Shown here one piece after another: positions 12,034 through 25,100 of a DNA stretch of 64,000 bases. The position numbers and the translations under genes are program-made. The stretch spans positions 61,001 through 125,000 of the forward strand of contig CM064658.1 in the NCBI GenBank assembly GCA_032717465.1, in the 5' to 3' direction. The notes beneath the pieces were generated by a model, which saw only the letters and a program-made list of their open reading frames with translations, ran no database searches and had not been told where the DNA came from. The number at the start of each line of letters is the position of its first letter. Positions within the stretch are counted from its first letter, which is position 1. Origin of the DNA: Coenobita brevimanus. Taxonomy: Eukaryota; Arthropoda; Malacostraca; Decapoda; Coenobitidae.

Positions 12034-13357
12034 CAGTGGGTACCCGAGCTCAGTGCAATGCAATTCTAGCGATTTGCAAGTTTAGCGGAGACTGCTAAAA
12101 TATCCCCCTCTCATCATTGGCGGACACTTCTCTCGTGTTCAGTGGTATTTTGCTAGCTACAACCCTAAGAATGGTTGGCCAGACAGTTGTTGATGAGAAT
12201 GCGGAAGATATAATAGAAGATCAGAAAGCCAAGGAAAAAAAGAGGAGAATGAACAAGGAATGGAACACCACAAGGCGGGACAACCACTCATCAGATGACC
12301 GAGATCTTGGCAACTGCCGAGATATGAACACACAGTCACTGAATATCATCTCGATCTTGGACTGAATCAGCAATTTTAATTGGAAAATATTTTAATTTTT
12401 ATCACCATATAGATTCATACACACCTAATTATCTGAAGTCCAGTCAAAAATTTGTGTTTAATCAAAAATAGAAAATCAGGATTCAGAATGGAAATTTGCT
12501 GAAGTTAGCGGAAGTGTTTTGCCTCTAGCTCAACAACTCTCCTTGACAGACCGTGGTTTGTACAAATATCAGCTTACAATGCAAATACAATTATTTGTAC
12601 TCTAAATCAATATTTATATAAAACAGAAGTCTGTCAACCATGCTGATGATCTGAAGGGGAAATATCTCCTAACATTGGCACACTTTACCTTTGAAACCTA
12701 ACTTTTGAATCAAGTTATATTAAACACTTTTTTTTTTTTTAAGCCTGATTTCAGATAACTAGGTGTGTATGAACCTCCGTGGTCAAAAAAATTATTTTCC
12801 AATTAAAAGTCCTGACAGAGCAAATGACCGCCAATATGGTATTCTGTCACACTGAGTTGGGTGAACTAACTGAGTCGGAATGGATACCACTGACTGTCCG
12901 TAAGAAAAAATATATATTTCTTATTACTTATGAGTATCACTGTGTCCAAACCTGTCAAAAAGCTTACTGTGTTATGCAATAAATTATTTACACTGGCACT
13001 TGAGAAGAGAGACAAATGGGATACTGCCACAAGTTAGATGGAACTGGTGGGGTGAAGCAGGGTGGTGGCCATGACATGTTTAATGTATGAAAATACAGCA
13101 TTTTCTTGGGTGTGTTACAAATGGCCTTTATCAAGTCTAAACCTTGCTAATAATATACTGTGTTGTCCAGCAGACTGCTTATACTGAAGTTTTATATGAG
13201 AAAATAACTTGGACCAAGAGATTAAAAAGAGTGGACACTGCCACGAGTCAAAGGAACACATCTACTTACATGTAAACATATATTGCGAGTTTGGCGATAA
13301 CTGAGTTTGGCATGGTACAGCCAGAATGAAGCAAACGCTAAATTCAGGTACCCACTG
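12034..13357. mobile_element. TA-flanked TIR DNA transposon (pogo/Tigger-like ends), with nested element
   Basis: Left end CAGTGGGTACC; right end its inverse, GGTACCCACTG. TA lies immediately outside both ends (12032-12033, 13358-13359). A second inverted-repeat element sits inside at 12380-12802. The TA target and CAGTG terminus fit the pogo/Tigger/mariner superfamily. No transposase frame is recognisable; the 12117-12365 frame has no known motif. Confidence 0.75.
12380..12802. mobile_element. TTAA-flanked MITE nested in the 12034-13357 element
   Basis: Left terminus TTGGAAAAT and right terminus ATTTTCCAA, each flanked outside by TTAA (12376-12379, 12803-12806). The arms stay similar for about 60 bp (TTCATACACACCTA on the left, its inverse on the right). 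TTAA targets are characteristic of piggyBac-type elements; no transposase is present, so this is a non-autonomous copy. Confidence 0.7.
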
Positions 13358-13643
13358 TACTTGTCACCTCCCTTGGGTTGGCTATTATTACTATGGTGAG
13401 AGGCCGGCCATGTATGTTTCTCTAACCATGTATGATTTTCTCCAATATGATGAGTCAGGGAGGAAAGTGAAAGACATATCCCAGGTGTGAAGCAGATACA
13501 GTGAATTAATAGGCCAACTGTTGTCACTGTACTACCATGAGTAAAATGTGGCTACAAGCACGATAACCCCCCACAAAACCATCGCCCCTGCACATGACAA
13601 TAAGCCTCCAGTACATACAGTCAAAATCTAAGCTATCACATTA

Positions 13644-14078
13644 CAGTAATTCCTCACTTAATACTACAGATGTGTGCCTGCATAATTGTGTCAAATGAAA
13701 ATCGTGCTAAATAGTATGGGCTGTGTTAGGGCAAGAAAGACTATAGGTATTCTCAGATAATAATAACAATAATATTAATAATAATAATAATTCAGTAATA
13801 ATAAAAACACTCAAGGCTGTAAGTAACTATCAGAGTGGATTTTATTTAGTGACTAGGTATATGAGGGTATACTAAATGTTAAAATCCATAAGCAAGATAA
13901 AGAAACACATATCTTGAGATCTGTACTAATGAGCTGTATTTACCCTGGCCCTTCACTACACATCTGACTTAATAGTAAATAAGTGTGCTTAGCAAAAAAA
14001 TTTTCACATGTTAATGAACAGCTTTATACCGTAGTAAAAAGCACGTAACATGAAAGCGCGTTAAACAGGGAACTGCTG
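13644..14078. mobile_element. TA-flanked MITE, Tigger-like
   Basis: Starts CAGTAATTCCTCACTTAA; ends in an imperfect inverse (TTAAACAGGGAACTGCTG). TA flanks at 13642-13643 and 14079-14080. 435 bp, with no coding capacity and an AAT-rich interior. Confidence 0.65.
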
Positions 14079-14079
14079 T

Positions 14080-15488
14080 ATCATACATCTAACATTTCTT
14101 TTTCTCAATGGTTTCCAGTAACTGATGGATGTAATTAACTAATTTTGGCTCTCAGTTAGATCTTCAGTCCAAAAACATATCATCTATATTGTAGTTAATC
14201 CCACAACAGGGGTTATTTAAGTGGAAGCATGATATCATTTTTAATTTTTTACTAACTTCATTTTAAAAAACATGACAAGACTATGTGTTTGCACTATGTA
14301 TTGCACACCTGTTGGAATTATGGCAGTGATATTCTGAGAATTCTAGTATCATTACTGCACAGGTACAGTAAACCCGTAAAACATTATCATCAACCTAACA
14401 CACATGGAATGGTGAGATCTAGAGCAAGGTTTTCTCACGATAGTGATACCATGACTGACAAACTAGTGACATAGGTTAAACTACTCCTTCCAAGGCCACA
14501 GGAACTACTAGACTACCAGTGCTAAGCAGGTCACCATCTCACTACACTGGCTGTTTTCTTTAGCATGTTTCCAAATGCATGAATGCTTGTCTGAAATTAA
14601 GTGTCTACATGATTGTCTACTTAGGAGGATTTCTGGGACTTCTTCCTCACCACTGTTTCATCATATGGCAGGCTAGTAATCACCTGTATGTTATCTCTGA
14701 AATTTATGCTGATAATACAAAGCCACAAATGACATACACAAGAATAATAAAGTGTGACAAGTAGAATATACTAACGAAGAAGTGCTGGAAAAGCTCCTAG
14801 GCTGATGAGAATATGACTCCATGTCAAATTCTCTGCCTGTTATCTAGTGCATCATGTATATACAGTATAAAAACTAGTACAGGTATAAAATCCAAAGAAA
14901 ACTTGAGTCACAACTTCCTACAGGTACTACAAAAAATTACAAAAGGACTTACATGACAATACTATACAATGCTCTTGCAAATCTTATGTGCACAGGTATC
15001 CAAAAATCATTGCAAAATTCAAACCTGCAGGATGTGATTAGCAGAACTTATAGGAAAATGTAAAATGGTAACAGACTGTCCAGAATGGGCCCATTTTTCC
15101 TCCAATATCTGGTAATTTCTGGCTTAAATCAGTCCACAAACAGACAGTAAAAAACATGAAATTGAAAACAGCATACAAACACTACATAGCACCTTAAAAT
15201 TTAAAAAGGGGATGAAGATTATTCATCACCCTCACCTGATACCTTCCCCTATTATATGGATTGAGAAAAAAAAAGGCCCTTACAGAAGTGAAAGTGTCAC
15301 ACGGTTTTGGATATGAGACCCTTAGGGAACTGCAAGCACTGTACAGTGGCCGACAAGTTAACACTGGGATGAACACACCGGAATTGATGGATTATCAGTA
15401 CCATTAGGGAGGGGTTCACTATTCAGTCCTACAGCAAGTTTTGAAGTTGCAAGGCTAAAATGTGTAAGAGCATTGTATTCTGTCATCT
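14080..15488. other. 3' flank / possible 3'UTR of Dnmt3
   Basis: No gene or recognised repeat. Part of it must be the 3'UTR of the minus-strand Dnmt3 transcript, but no canonical poly(A) signal was identified close to the stop. Confidence 0.5.
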
Positions 15489-15908
15489 TTACCTTCTTTT
15501 CCTTTTCAGATAACGTTTCATTTCTCTAGGAGTCATTTTTACAACTTTAACCTTCAGCTCTTTCAAGGTTTTCCTATCTACCCCTATAACGCCACAGTGT
15601 TTCATCTTTCGTTTTAACTTTCTTGTTCTCACCTTTTTCTGCCGCTGCTTCATGATCTGCAGTTGACTAGCTGCCTTCGTGCTTGTTTTTGCACTCTGCT
15701 CATTTGCACCCAGAATAACCTGTTGCAAAATTAAACCATGATTACTGCCACCTGTTGTACTGCTCTGCTTCTTATGAGGAAAATACCGCAGAAGAGGACG
15801 GAGAAGGTGTACTATGACAGGAACACTCCATGACTTACCCAACAGAGTCTGCCTCTCCTTTGCCTGCAGATTCATGGTGTCTGTATAATGTGGTGGAAAC
15901 CCAAATAT
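15489..15908 (-). CDS. Dnmt3: Dnmt3 exon 22 (motif X and basic C-terminal tail)
   Basis: 139 codons plus [23 protein letters not shown] and [20 protein letters not shown] match the last stretch of DNMT3A, which stops a few residues later. Here the frame stays open about 94 codons more (15773-15492), rich in Lys/Arg, e.g. [18 protein letters not shown] and KRYLKRKRR. Acceptor CGCTTCCAG|ATA. A GTAAGT lies inside the exon at 15838-15833. No convincing poly(A) signal was found just downstream. Confidence 0.95.
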   Translation of the reverse strand: MFGFPPHYTDTMNLQAKERQTLLGKSWSVPVIVHLLRPLLRYFPHKKQSSTTGGSNHGLILQQVILGANEQSAKTSTKAASQLQIMKQRQKKVRTRKLKRKMKHCGVIGVDRKTLKELKVKVVKMTPREMKRYLKRKRR

Positions 15909-18900
15909 CTGGAAGCGAAAATAAAATACGGTAACATTGAGGGGTAAAGCGAGATGATTTGGGCATGTTGAGAGGATGGGCAGTGACAATTGTGTGGGAA
16001 AGGTGACAGGTGTGAACAATGAGAGTAGGGTTGTGTGGCAGACAGATAAAGGCCCAGAATGAGTTCACACATTGTGACCTTTGACATAAGGGACTGAATA
16101 GGGAGACTGCCAGAGATCAAGCAGTGTGGAGAGTTGCCATCAGGGGCCCAAGGCCAGCCCATGCAAGCATGTTGGAGCCTTTCCAAACGATGCGAATGAT
16201 ACATAACAGCCAATACTAACTCTTAAGGCACAGCTACAACTGACATCGTCATCATCATTATCGTTACCATCATCCTGGCCCTTTGCCAACGTTAAGACAG
16301 GGGTTCAGCAGGATCCAGAGACAAGGAAGGAGAAACAAGAAAAGTGTGAGAACTAGGAAAAAGAAACAAGAAAAGCGTGAAAACAAGGAAAGAGAAACAA
16401 GAAAAGTGTGAGAACAAGGAATGAGGAACAAGAAAAGTGTGAGAAATATCAACTGCAAACCCAGCAAAAAGAGTTACACATCATTTAAGCCCCAATAATA
16501 CTGGCTCCACAACAAACCTAACTTTCTGGATGCATATTATTATTCTTCATGTAGTTGGTGGAAGTGCCAATCATTCACTCACCTGATGTATTGCTAACTT
16601 CTGGTGAATCTACACTGAGTGATAAAGCAAATGATTTCCTGCAATCAAGGGAATGATTTTCAAGGCTGGGTGATAACTATATACTAGATAACAAAGGGGT
16701 GCATGGTGCATCAACAGGATGTGGTCAATAAGGGTTCAGTTCTGTGGAATGGTTGGAGTTTATTGCTCACATTCTGTTACTAAGGAAAGAGTGACTGGTT
16801 ATCTTCACCCTAAATATGTGGACCGTGTGGCTTCACCCCAGGTGCTTACACTTCTCAAAGGGTAATAATGGACTAAATTATTGGTGGATGGACTTTACAA
16901 TGACCAGCATACTCTCCCTGGTGGCATGACATCATCATCTAACCTGGTACTGCCTGATGAGAAGCATAACGGCCTAGAGTTAAGCTACTCAGTCTAGACA
17001 ATGATGGCAAGAATGATCAGTTGCTTGCCCTTGAGAGATATACGTGCATTATACCCAAACCATCCCTAGCGATACATCCTTGTGGGTCACATCAGGTTGA
17101 AGCGGCTCAATTCTCTAGGTCACCTGGCATCTCAAAATTGTATGGGGAAAACAGGGCTACTGCACATCACTACGTGGCACAAAGGCCCAACCTCAATCTC
17201 CTTGCATACACCAGAGAACTGTACCAAAAAGGGAAGAGTACTCAAGTGCAACAGAGGGTGTGTTGACATTATATGGGGAGGGGGGAATCCATCTCTTGGA
17301 ATGTGAATGGCGAGGCTGGAACTCCAACTGAACAACACCTAGGTCTGTATTCTCATTGCTTATGGAGGCTCCCTAGCATCTCTTCCTTGGTGATTTATAT
17401 TTGGATATGACTGGTTCAAAAAATATTGGATGTATCTATATTCAGCATGGGGACATTACTATAATTTAAATAGCACGGAGGAGAATAGCAAGGAGTAACA
17501 AGCAAAATACATCGCTTAGGAAGTGCCATTAAGGAGCCTCCTTACCCATCGAGAATGTAGGCCCCAAGATACTGTCACTCAAACTGGGATGTTCTAACTC
17601 CTATACTATCAGGATACCTAAATAATTTCTACATGATCAACACCAACAACATAAATACTTATTATACAATTTGGAACTTAACACGATAACACCTGGATCA
17701 TTACAATGTGAACAAATACCAGTAACATAAATACACACTCTACTTTGTGACATATAAATACATACTGTACATGCTGACAGGTGGTGTTCCAGACATGTAA
17801 GTACAGCATAAGACTTGTTCACATGATGTCCACTCCCCAAACTGCAATATACTATTTTTTAAACCCCAAAGTGTAAATCAGGTCTATTCAACATGCAGCT
17901 CAGGGGCCACATACAGCCCTTGAGTCGGTTTTTATTGGCCCTTGGACCGACGCAGAAGAATGAAAATTAATCAACAAGCATAAAACAGAAAGTTTTGCAT
18001 TTATCTTTTTATTTATGTATTTAGCAGAATGTGTAAACGCAAATAATATTCGAATTTCTCATTTCTTTCTGTGTATGAGTGTTTAAATGGGGGTGGGGGG
18101 TCAAATAATGTATGGCCAGTGTGTTAATGTGTGTCATAATGCAGCCCTACTCCTAGAACCGTTGAACAGCCCTGGTGTAAACACTGATATGAAACTTTAT
18201 CACAGTCACAGGTGAGAACTGAACTGGGAGCATGGTAGGTCTGCCTCTGACATATAACCATAATTCAAGAAGAGCGCTGTGCCCAACCTGACTACCTGGC
18301 TATGAAAACTTTTATAGAGGGAAATATGAGAAAAACTTATGGTTATTCTTGAGATAATTTTGAGTAAGGATTGTTATACCAAAATAGGTCCAATTCTTAC
18401 TCATTCAGTTCTTATGAATTATAAGGAGGGACCAGTTCTGCCCATAAGGCTATCAGTAATTGTAGCTCTGTAATGGCCATAAGGCTATCAGTAATTGTAG
18501 CTCTGTAATGGCCATAAGGCTATCAGTAATTGTAGCTCTGTAATGGCCATAAGGCTATCAGTAATTGTAGCTCTGTAATGGCCATAAGGCTATCAGTAAT
18601 TGTAGCTCTGTAATGGCCATAATGCTATCAGTAATTGTAGCTCTGTAATGGCCATAAGGCTATCAGTAATTGTAGCTCTGTAATGGCCATAATGCTATCA
18701 GTAATTGTAGCTCTGTAATGGCCATAAGGCTATCAGTAATTGTAGCTCTGTAATGGCTATAAGGCTATCAGTAATTGTAGCTCTGTAATGGCTATAAGGC
18801 TATCAGTAATTGTAGCTCTGTAATGGCCATAAGGCTATCAGTAATTGTAGCTCTGCAATGGCCATAAGGCTATCAGTAATTGTAGCTCTGTAATGGCCAT

Positions 18901-21900
18901 AAGGCTATCAGTAATTGTAGCTCTGTAATGGATGCAAACTATAACCAAGTCAATACAGCATTTGCCTCACTACTTCATCCCAGGTTTTCCTTAACCCTTT
19001 CAGCCTCATCACATTACAGTACATACGGGGCAGTATACTGTATGTACTACACTCACCTTCCCACTAGAGTACTTTCACACTAACTTGGCCCAGAATTTTG
19101 CCCCTTTGCATGTTTTAGTTGCTACGCTGGGCAGTGATAATGGATAAAATTTTGTGCACTAACTCTGAGTGCATAAAACTGGGGATTTACTTAAGTCAAA
19201 AGTCTGGGCAGGGACTACTCCTCACACATGTCTTCTAGTCTTCTAAAGACAGTTTCTCCTCTTGGAAGTTATGCATCCTACATTTTCTCTGCACCTCATC
19301 AAGTGGAAGGCCTGTTCTGTGCTGAGTCTAACTAGGTGCTGTCAGTCACATGTGGGCAGCTGCTTGCTTGTGGTTGATGGGTCTGCTCAACCAGACAGAC
19401 CACAGTAGAACAACATTCGCAAAATAATTAGCGACAACAACTGTACATCATCAACTTCACTAACCTTCTCTAGCTCAGTGCTGGTGGGTGTGTCTCCCCG
19501 CTCATTCATCTGGATGGGGTGTGCCGAGCCTTTTTTCAGCATCAAGGAGTTTGGGTTGCTGGTGATACAATTAACCTTCTCCACTTGTGCTGAACGGCCA
19601 TGAACCTGAACATGAGTAAGGAAAAACATCAACATTTAACTCTTTCAACTACAATAAAGTACGGAGTAAATGTTATAGGCATCTCTTCCTGACATTCATA
19701 TTTGCCATCACCCCATTAAGTTAAATTGCAGGAAACTTCCCTATTAACTCTCTTCTAATAAAAATCTGACCTAAATATGCCACACTTCCTCTGAACTCAT
19801 TTGTGTCCAGTGTCCTCAGTATAGGATGGAACTGGATATTTTCAAAAGTTAATAATGAAGGGAACCCCAGGGCAGCGACCGATGAGCTCTGCGACTATGA
19901 GCTGGTAGGTGGAGGGCATTATGAGTAGTATCCTTCTGGCACAATCTCTCACACAAGAACCCTGGGAGCTAATGGATTAAGGACTCCCCTTATTGGGGTT
20001 GGGCATGGTTATGTTTCTGTGGACTGGAGCTAAATCAAGTATCAAGACCTGTTAGCTACTTCACTATGACAATACTGTACACAGAAAGTTTTTGTTATAT
20101 CCAATTCTTTGTCACATTCATTTTTTCCATCACTCAGTAATAGTAAGTTTTCATACACAATAAAGCATACTGACATTCAACCCTTAACCCTCTCCATTAC
20201 AGTACAAAACACACAGCCCTAGGTAAAAGCATCTAGTTTTGATATGTGTTTTTTCATCACAAGTAAGCGGAAGTTTTCACAAGCAATAAAACACATCAAC
20301 ATTTACCCTTACCCCTCTTCACTACACCAACACACATACAATCCTCCTCATAAACAACCTCAATTTGACATTCATTTTTGTTATGGCCCAACAAGTATAA
20401 ATTAATTAAAGAAAATCTGCTCAAAAAATTTTCTTTAATACAACATCCACAGTCCTATACTCATTTTACTTTAACTTGGCCTATAATTTCCATTTCTCTA
20501 TCTTGAATGCTTGGATATAACAACAGATTAACACTAGAATATGATGCTAGTCACAAGGAAGGATGTAAAGCTGCAGCACTATCTTTTTCTGCCACTGAGC
20601 TACATGAAATTAATTGAAAAAGGTGGAAAATCTGGGCCAAGTTAAGACCTGTATAAGGTTATGTGGGGACAAGAGTAATGGCAACAGAGGTACAAGGAAG
20701 GAGGAAGCGAGGAACACAAGAGAGGAGGTGGATGGTCAGTGTGGACAAAGATTTGCAAGAGAGGGGGGCTGACAGGGGAGGAGGTACAGGACCGAATCTA
20801 TGGTAAACATTAGTAAAACACATCGACCCCACACACCTGTAGAAGCAGGAAAAGATGGACAATGGAAGCAGAAGAAATACAGAAAATGACCATTAAAGTT
20901 CTTGTACAGGTATGAAAAAAAATGAGAGAAGAATTACAGAAAACTTGCCTTATTAAAGTTCCTGTAGAAATAGTTAAATGGTGGAAGGCAAAGAAAAAAT
21001 TACAGATAAGTCACCTTATTAATGTTCTTGTCCATGCAGGAAAAAGCACAAAGACAATGAAGAATTACAGATGAACCTGCCTATTATAGTACCTGTACAA
21101 GCAGGATGAGATGAAGGTAAAGAAGAAGAATTACTGCAAAACCTTCCAATTAAACTTCCTGTACAAGTAGGAAAAGATGGTGGCTAAACGAAGAGAATTT
21201 TGGAAAACTTGCCAAGTGAAGTGTCATGGCTACCCATAAAAACTAATTTACCAGTTTCCCTCATTTGTTGTAACATCTGTAAATAATATATGGTGATATT
21301 TTTAGAACATCCCTAAAAAAAAATAATAATAAAAATAAATACCGGTAAACAAATAAACTTAATCCATGCTACCTCCAGACAGTTTTATTCAGCTTAAGAG
21401 TGACCATGTGTTGAAGATGATGCACACTGATAGCCAGGGAGGCAATGAAGGCTATATCTAACTCATTCAGTGTGTATCTTCGACTGAATTAAATCATTCA
21501 GAAAGTCCACTGATAGCCAAGGGGTCAGTGCAGCCTAGATCTAACTCATCTCTTACAAATATATAAATCTTAAACTGAATTAAATCACTAGAGGGCTCCA
21601 CTGATCACCAGAGGGTCACTGAAGGCTATACAGCATGTAGCCCATCCAATAAAAAGAAATCTATCTTGAGCTGAATTAAATCATCATGAGAGACCAAAAA
21701 ACAAGAGCGAAATTGCATCCTTGGGCAGAAGAGCCTTAGCTTATATTAAAAACAAATATCAATATAAAAAAAGCTTGCAATTCTTACCTGGTCCAGACAC
21801 TGACTAAGTTTAAAGTTGCTCCCTAGGGCGGGTGGAACTGGGTTATACATATCTGAAACGTATTTACAAACTCCATCAATACAACAGGCAACAGTTCTAA

Positions 21901-22125
21901 GCAATTTTGATAAGCTTGATGTTGCTTTCTAGGCTGGGTGAAACTGGCTTATACATACATGAAATAAAGCAGACCCTTAATTTTCACAGCTAATGTATCC
22001 GGGAGTTTCCGTATCTCTCTCAAGTACAAAACTAAATTATCCCACTGGAACAATACTTCAATTTTTTGCAAAGATCGATTTAAAGCAAGTTCCTCTACAA
22101 CCTATCTTGCATTACATCGACATTC

Positions 22126-22171
<46 letters not shown>

Positions 22172-25100
22172 CCATCATCCAATCCTATACTGTCTCATGA
22201 AAAGAGTAGAAGGCTGGGGCTAGGCAAGTTGGTCCTGACATTTAAGATGAGAGTGATCAGCCTCACTCATCCCTGAGTGGCATTACGTGAGCAATTAACC
22301 CCAATCACCCCTTGGATATAAACCTTCACTGGTTCAATCCGACTGGAGCGCCGCAAATAGCCCTAAACCACCAAGCGCCAAAATTTTGTTATACAGTATG
22401 GTTACCACCCAGTGTAGTAAATGGTTTCCAGGTGTACGGGAAACAATTTGGCTTGTCACTCAGTGTAGGGTCACCCACAGGCAGAAGGAAGAGGAAAGAA
22501 TGAAGGAAAGAAAGACAGAAGAGGGAGTGTACAGCCACCCGTAGGCAGAAGGTCGAGGAAAGAATGAAGGAAAGAAAGACAGAAGAGGATTAAAGGAAAG
22601 AAGGATGGAGGAGAGGAAAGGGCAGACACCCGAGAGCAGCACTACATCAAGTGAGTGGATGTGAGCACCCCCACCTACCGCCAATGTTCCTGTAATTTCT
22701 GAACCTGATGACCTTTTGATAGGATGGGGATTTCGGGATATCAAAACTAAAAGTGATCAAAGCATGGTCAGAGATGAAAGGGTCAACTGAGTCAACCTCC
22801 ACATCAGACATGCACCTACAACCAACAGGAGACAAGATCAAGTTGTGGACATGTCCTGAGACATTCCACTCACACGACTGAAAAAATTATTCTGAGTGGT
22901 AAACTCAAGAAAATGGTTTTGACTGCAAACTGAAATCACATCAAATAAGAAGTCCTCCAGGTTTAAGAGAAAACACTTGAAGAAACTGCCCAAAATCCTC
23001 CATAAAACCTCGATCAGTGCCCGGATAACCTGGTCGATAGACAACTGCAATTCTAATGGTATTCTGATGGAAATTTATTAATACTTCCATAAATTCAAAT
23101 GAAGATGAGATCAGGTCTGAGTCTATGAGAGAAATGTTTGCAAGTGCTCCGAGTAGATGAGTGCTACACCGCTTCCTGGATGGTAGGCACAAGGCATGGG
23201 AATACTTATAATAGAATGTGACTTACACAAAGCACTACAAATAATATTAATAACAGACTCACACAACCAGGTTTCAGTCAAGCACAAAATGTCAAACTCA
23301 TGCTGATTTAGAGCTTCATTAATAAGATCTATCTTATTACGGATGGAACGAACATTTAAAAGACCCATCCTTAACTGGTTCAAAATGGATGTAGTCTGTT
23401 TTTTGAATGGTCAAAATTGGTGCTTTCAATCAATCTATTCCTATGAGAAATCATAATTGGACATCTACTAGATGCAAAATGGGCAACCAACTGTGAATTA
23501 GTATTATCCTTGATATAGAGGCGCAGTTGATGCATTTGGGAAAATTTCTGTTACTACAATCCTTAGATTTATGGACTCTAGCACAAAAAACACATTTAGG
23601 TTCATCATTTTTTCTAGAACACCACTCAGATGTATGACCAAAACCCTGACAGTGATCACACTGTGTAACCCAGAATCTGTCAACAGTGTGGCATCTTGCA
23701 AGATCCTCAATGATATAGTTGCCCTGTTCTATGATGGAGGATCTCACTTTTGGTGACATCTTCAAGACAGCAGTTTTAGTGTCATTCCCTGTTCTTGTGA
23801 AGAGAAGGTTGAGGGTACAACCATGATCAACGCGCATCTTAATTTTATTGTTTTTATTCAAAATGATTAGGATGATGTCAGAGTCACCCAAGAAGGAGGA
23901 AAGGCCTGTCACAGTCATTTTTGGTTACATTTTCTACGGCTCTGATATGCAAAAAGTGCCATCAGTGTCAAAAGTGATGGTTATTGAGAGAGAAGATGAC
24001 TCCCAGTGTCATACTACAATGAATGGAGTGACTGGAATTAGTGGGAGTTCAAATACCTGGGTACAGTGATAGAAAAAGAGAGGAAAATGTGCAAAAGAAG
24101 TGGAAAGTAGAGTGACACAAGGAGGGAAAGTAGCTGGTGCTATGAAAGCCTTGATAAGATACAGAGGCTTGAGTGTTGCAGCTGAACGAGGCTTACATGA
24201 AGGAGTGTTAGTGCTAAACATATGGATGTGAGACTATGGTTTTGCATGAAAATGAAAAGTCAAGAGTAAAAGCAGTGGAGATGGGACTGCTGAGGAATGT
24301 ACGTGGAGTACAGAGAGTGGATAGGATACAAAGTAATGTGATTCGTGAAAGATGTGGAGTAAGGAAGTCGGTGGACACCAGAACTGAAGAGAGAGTACTG
24401 AGATGGTATGGTCATGTGGAGAGAATGGATAACAACTGAGTGGCGAAAAAGGTATATCTGAGTGAATTTCAAGGAGGGACGAGGCACGGTACGCCAAAGA
24501 GAAGGTGGAGGGATATGGTGGATGAGTGTGTGAGGAAGAGAGGTTTGGAAGTCGGTGAGGCTAGAGGACTGACAATAGATCGAGCTGGCTGGATTAATAT
24601 TGTGAGGTGAAGCGCACGACCAGGGATTTGGCACCCCTTTTAGCATGACAGCATCTGGACTGACTCTATTGGATACGTTTATGTGAAGCTAGAGTATGTG
24701 GTTAATGTATTTGGTGAATCAGATAGGGACAGGATTCCGTGGTCTTGGATGGTGAGTGAATAGAAGCGTGGCCCATTAGATTGGGCAAATTTGGGTTGTC
24801 TGGCCATTGCTACTTCTCACCCTGCCCTAGCGTGGGAAAGGAGGTCCGGATGATGATGATGATGTTAAATGATTCACAAGAATGGGAGTCTCAGCTTGGA
24901 TTTTGACTTTAAGCACAATCACTCAGAGGAATGATCATTGAATAACTGTACTATACTTGCAGCTAAATATTCCTTGCCTAAGAGTGATGACTGAGTGGCT
25001 AGTTGCCATACCTGCAGTCATATTTCACTTTTATGGCAGTACCTCCTAGGGTAGACTGTGGCCACCAATCTACTACTGACTGTAAAATACTGTTCAGTAA

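Noticed and set aside
12117..12365. 82-residue plus-strand frame as a host gene
   Set aside because: It lies inside a TIR transposon, shows no known motif and has no splice context.
18442..18931. CRISPR-like array (14 regular 35-bp repeats)
   Set aside because: The repeats are contiguous with no unique spacers and lie in a eukaryotic intron; it is a tandem satellite.
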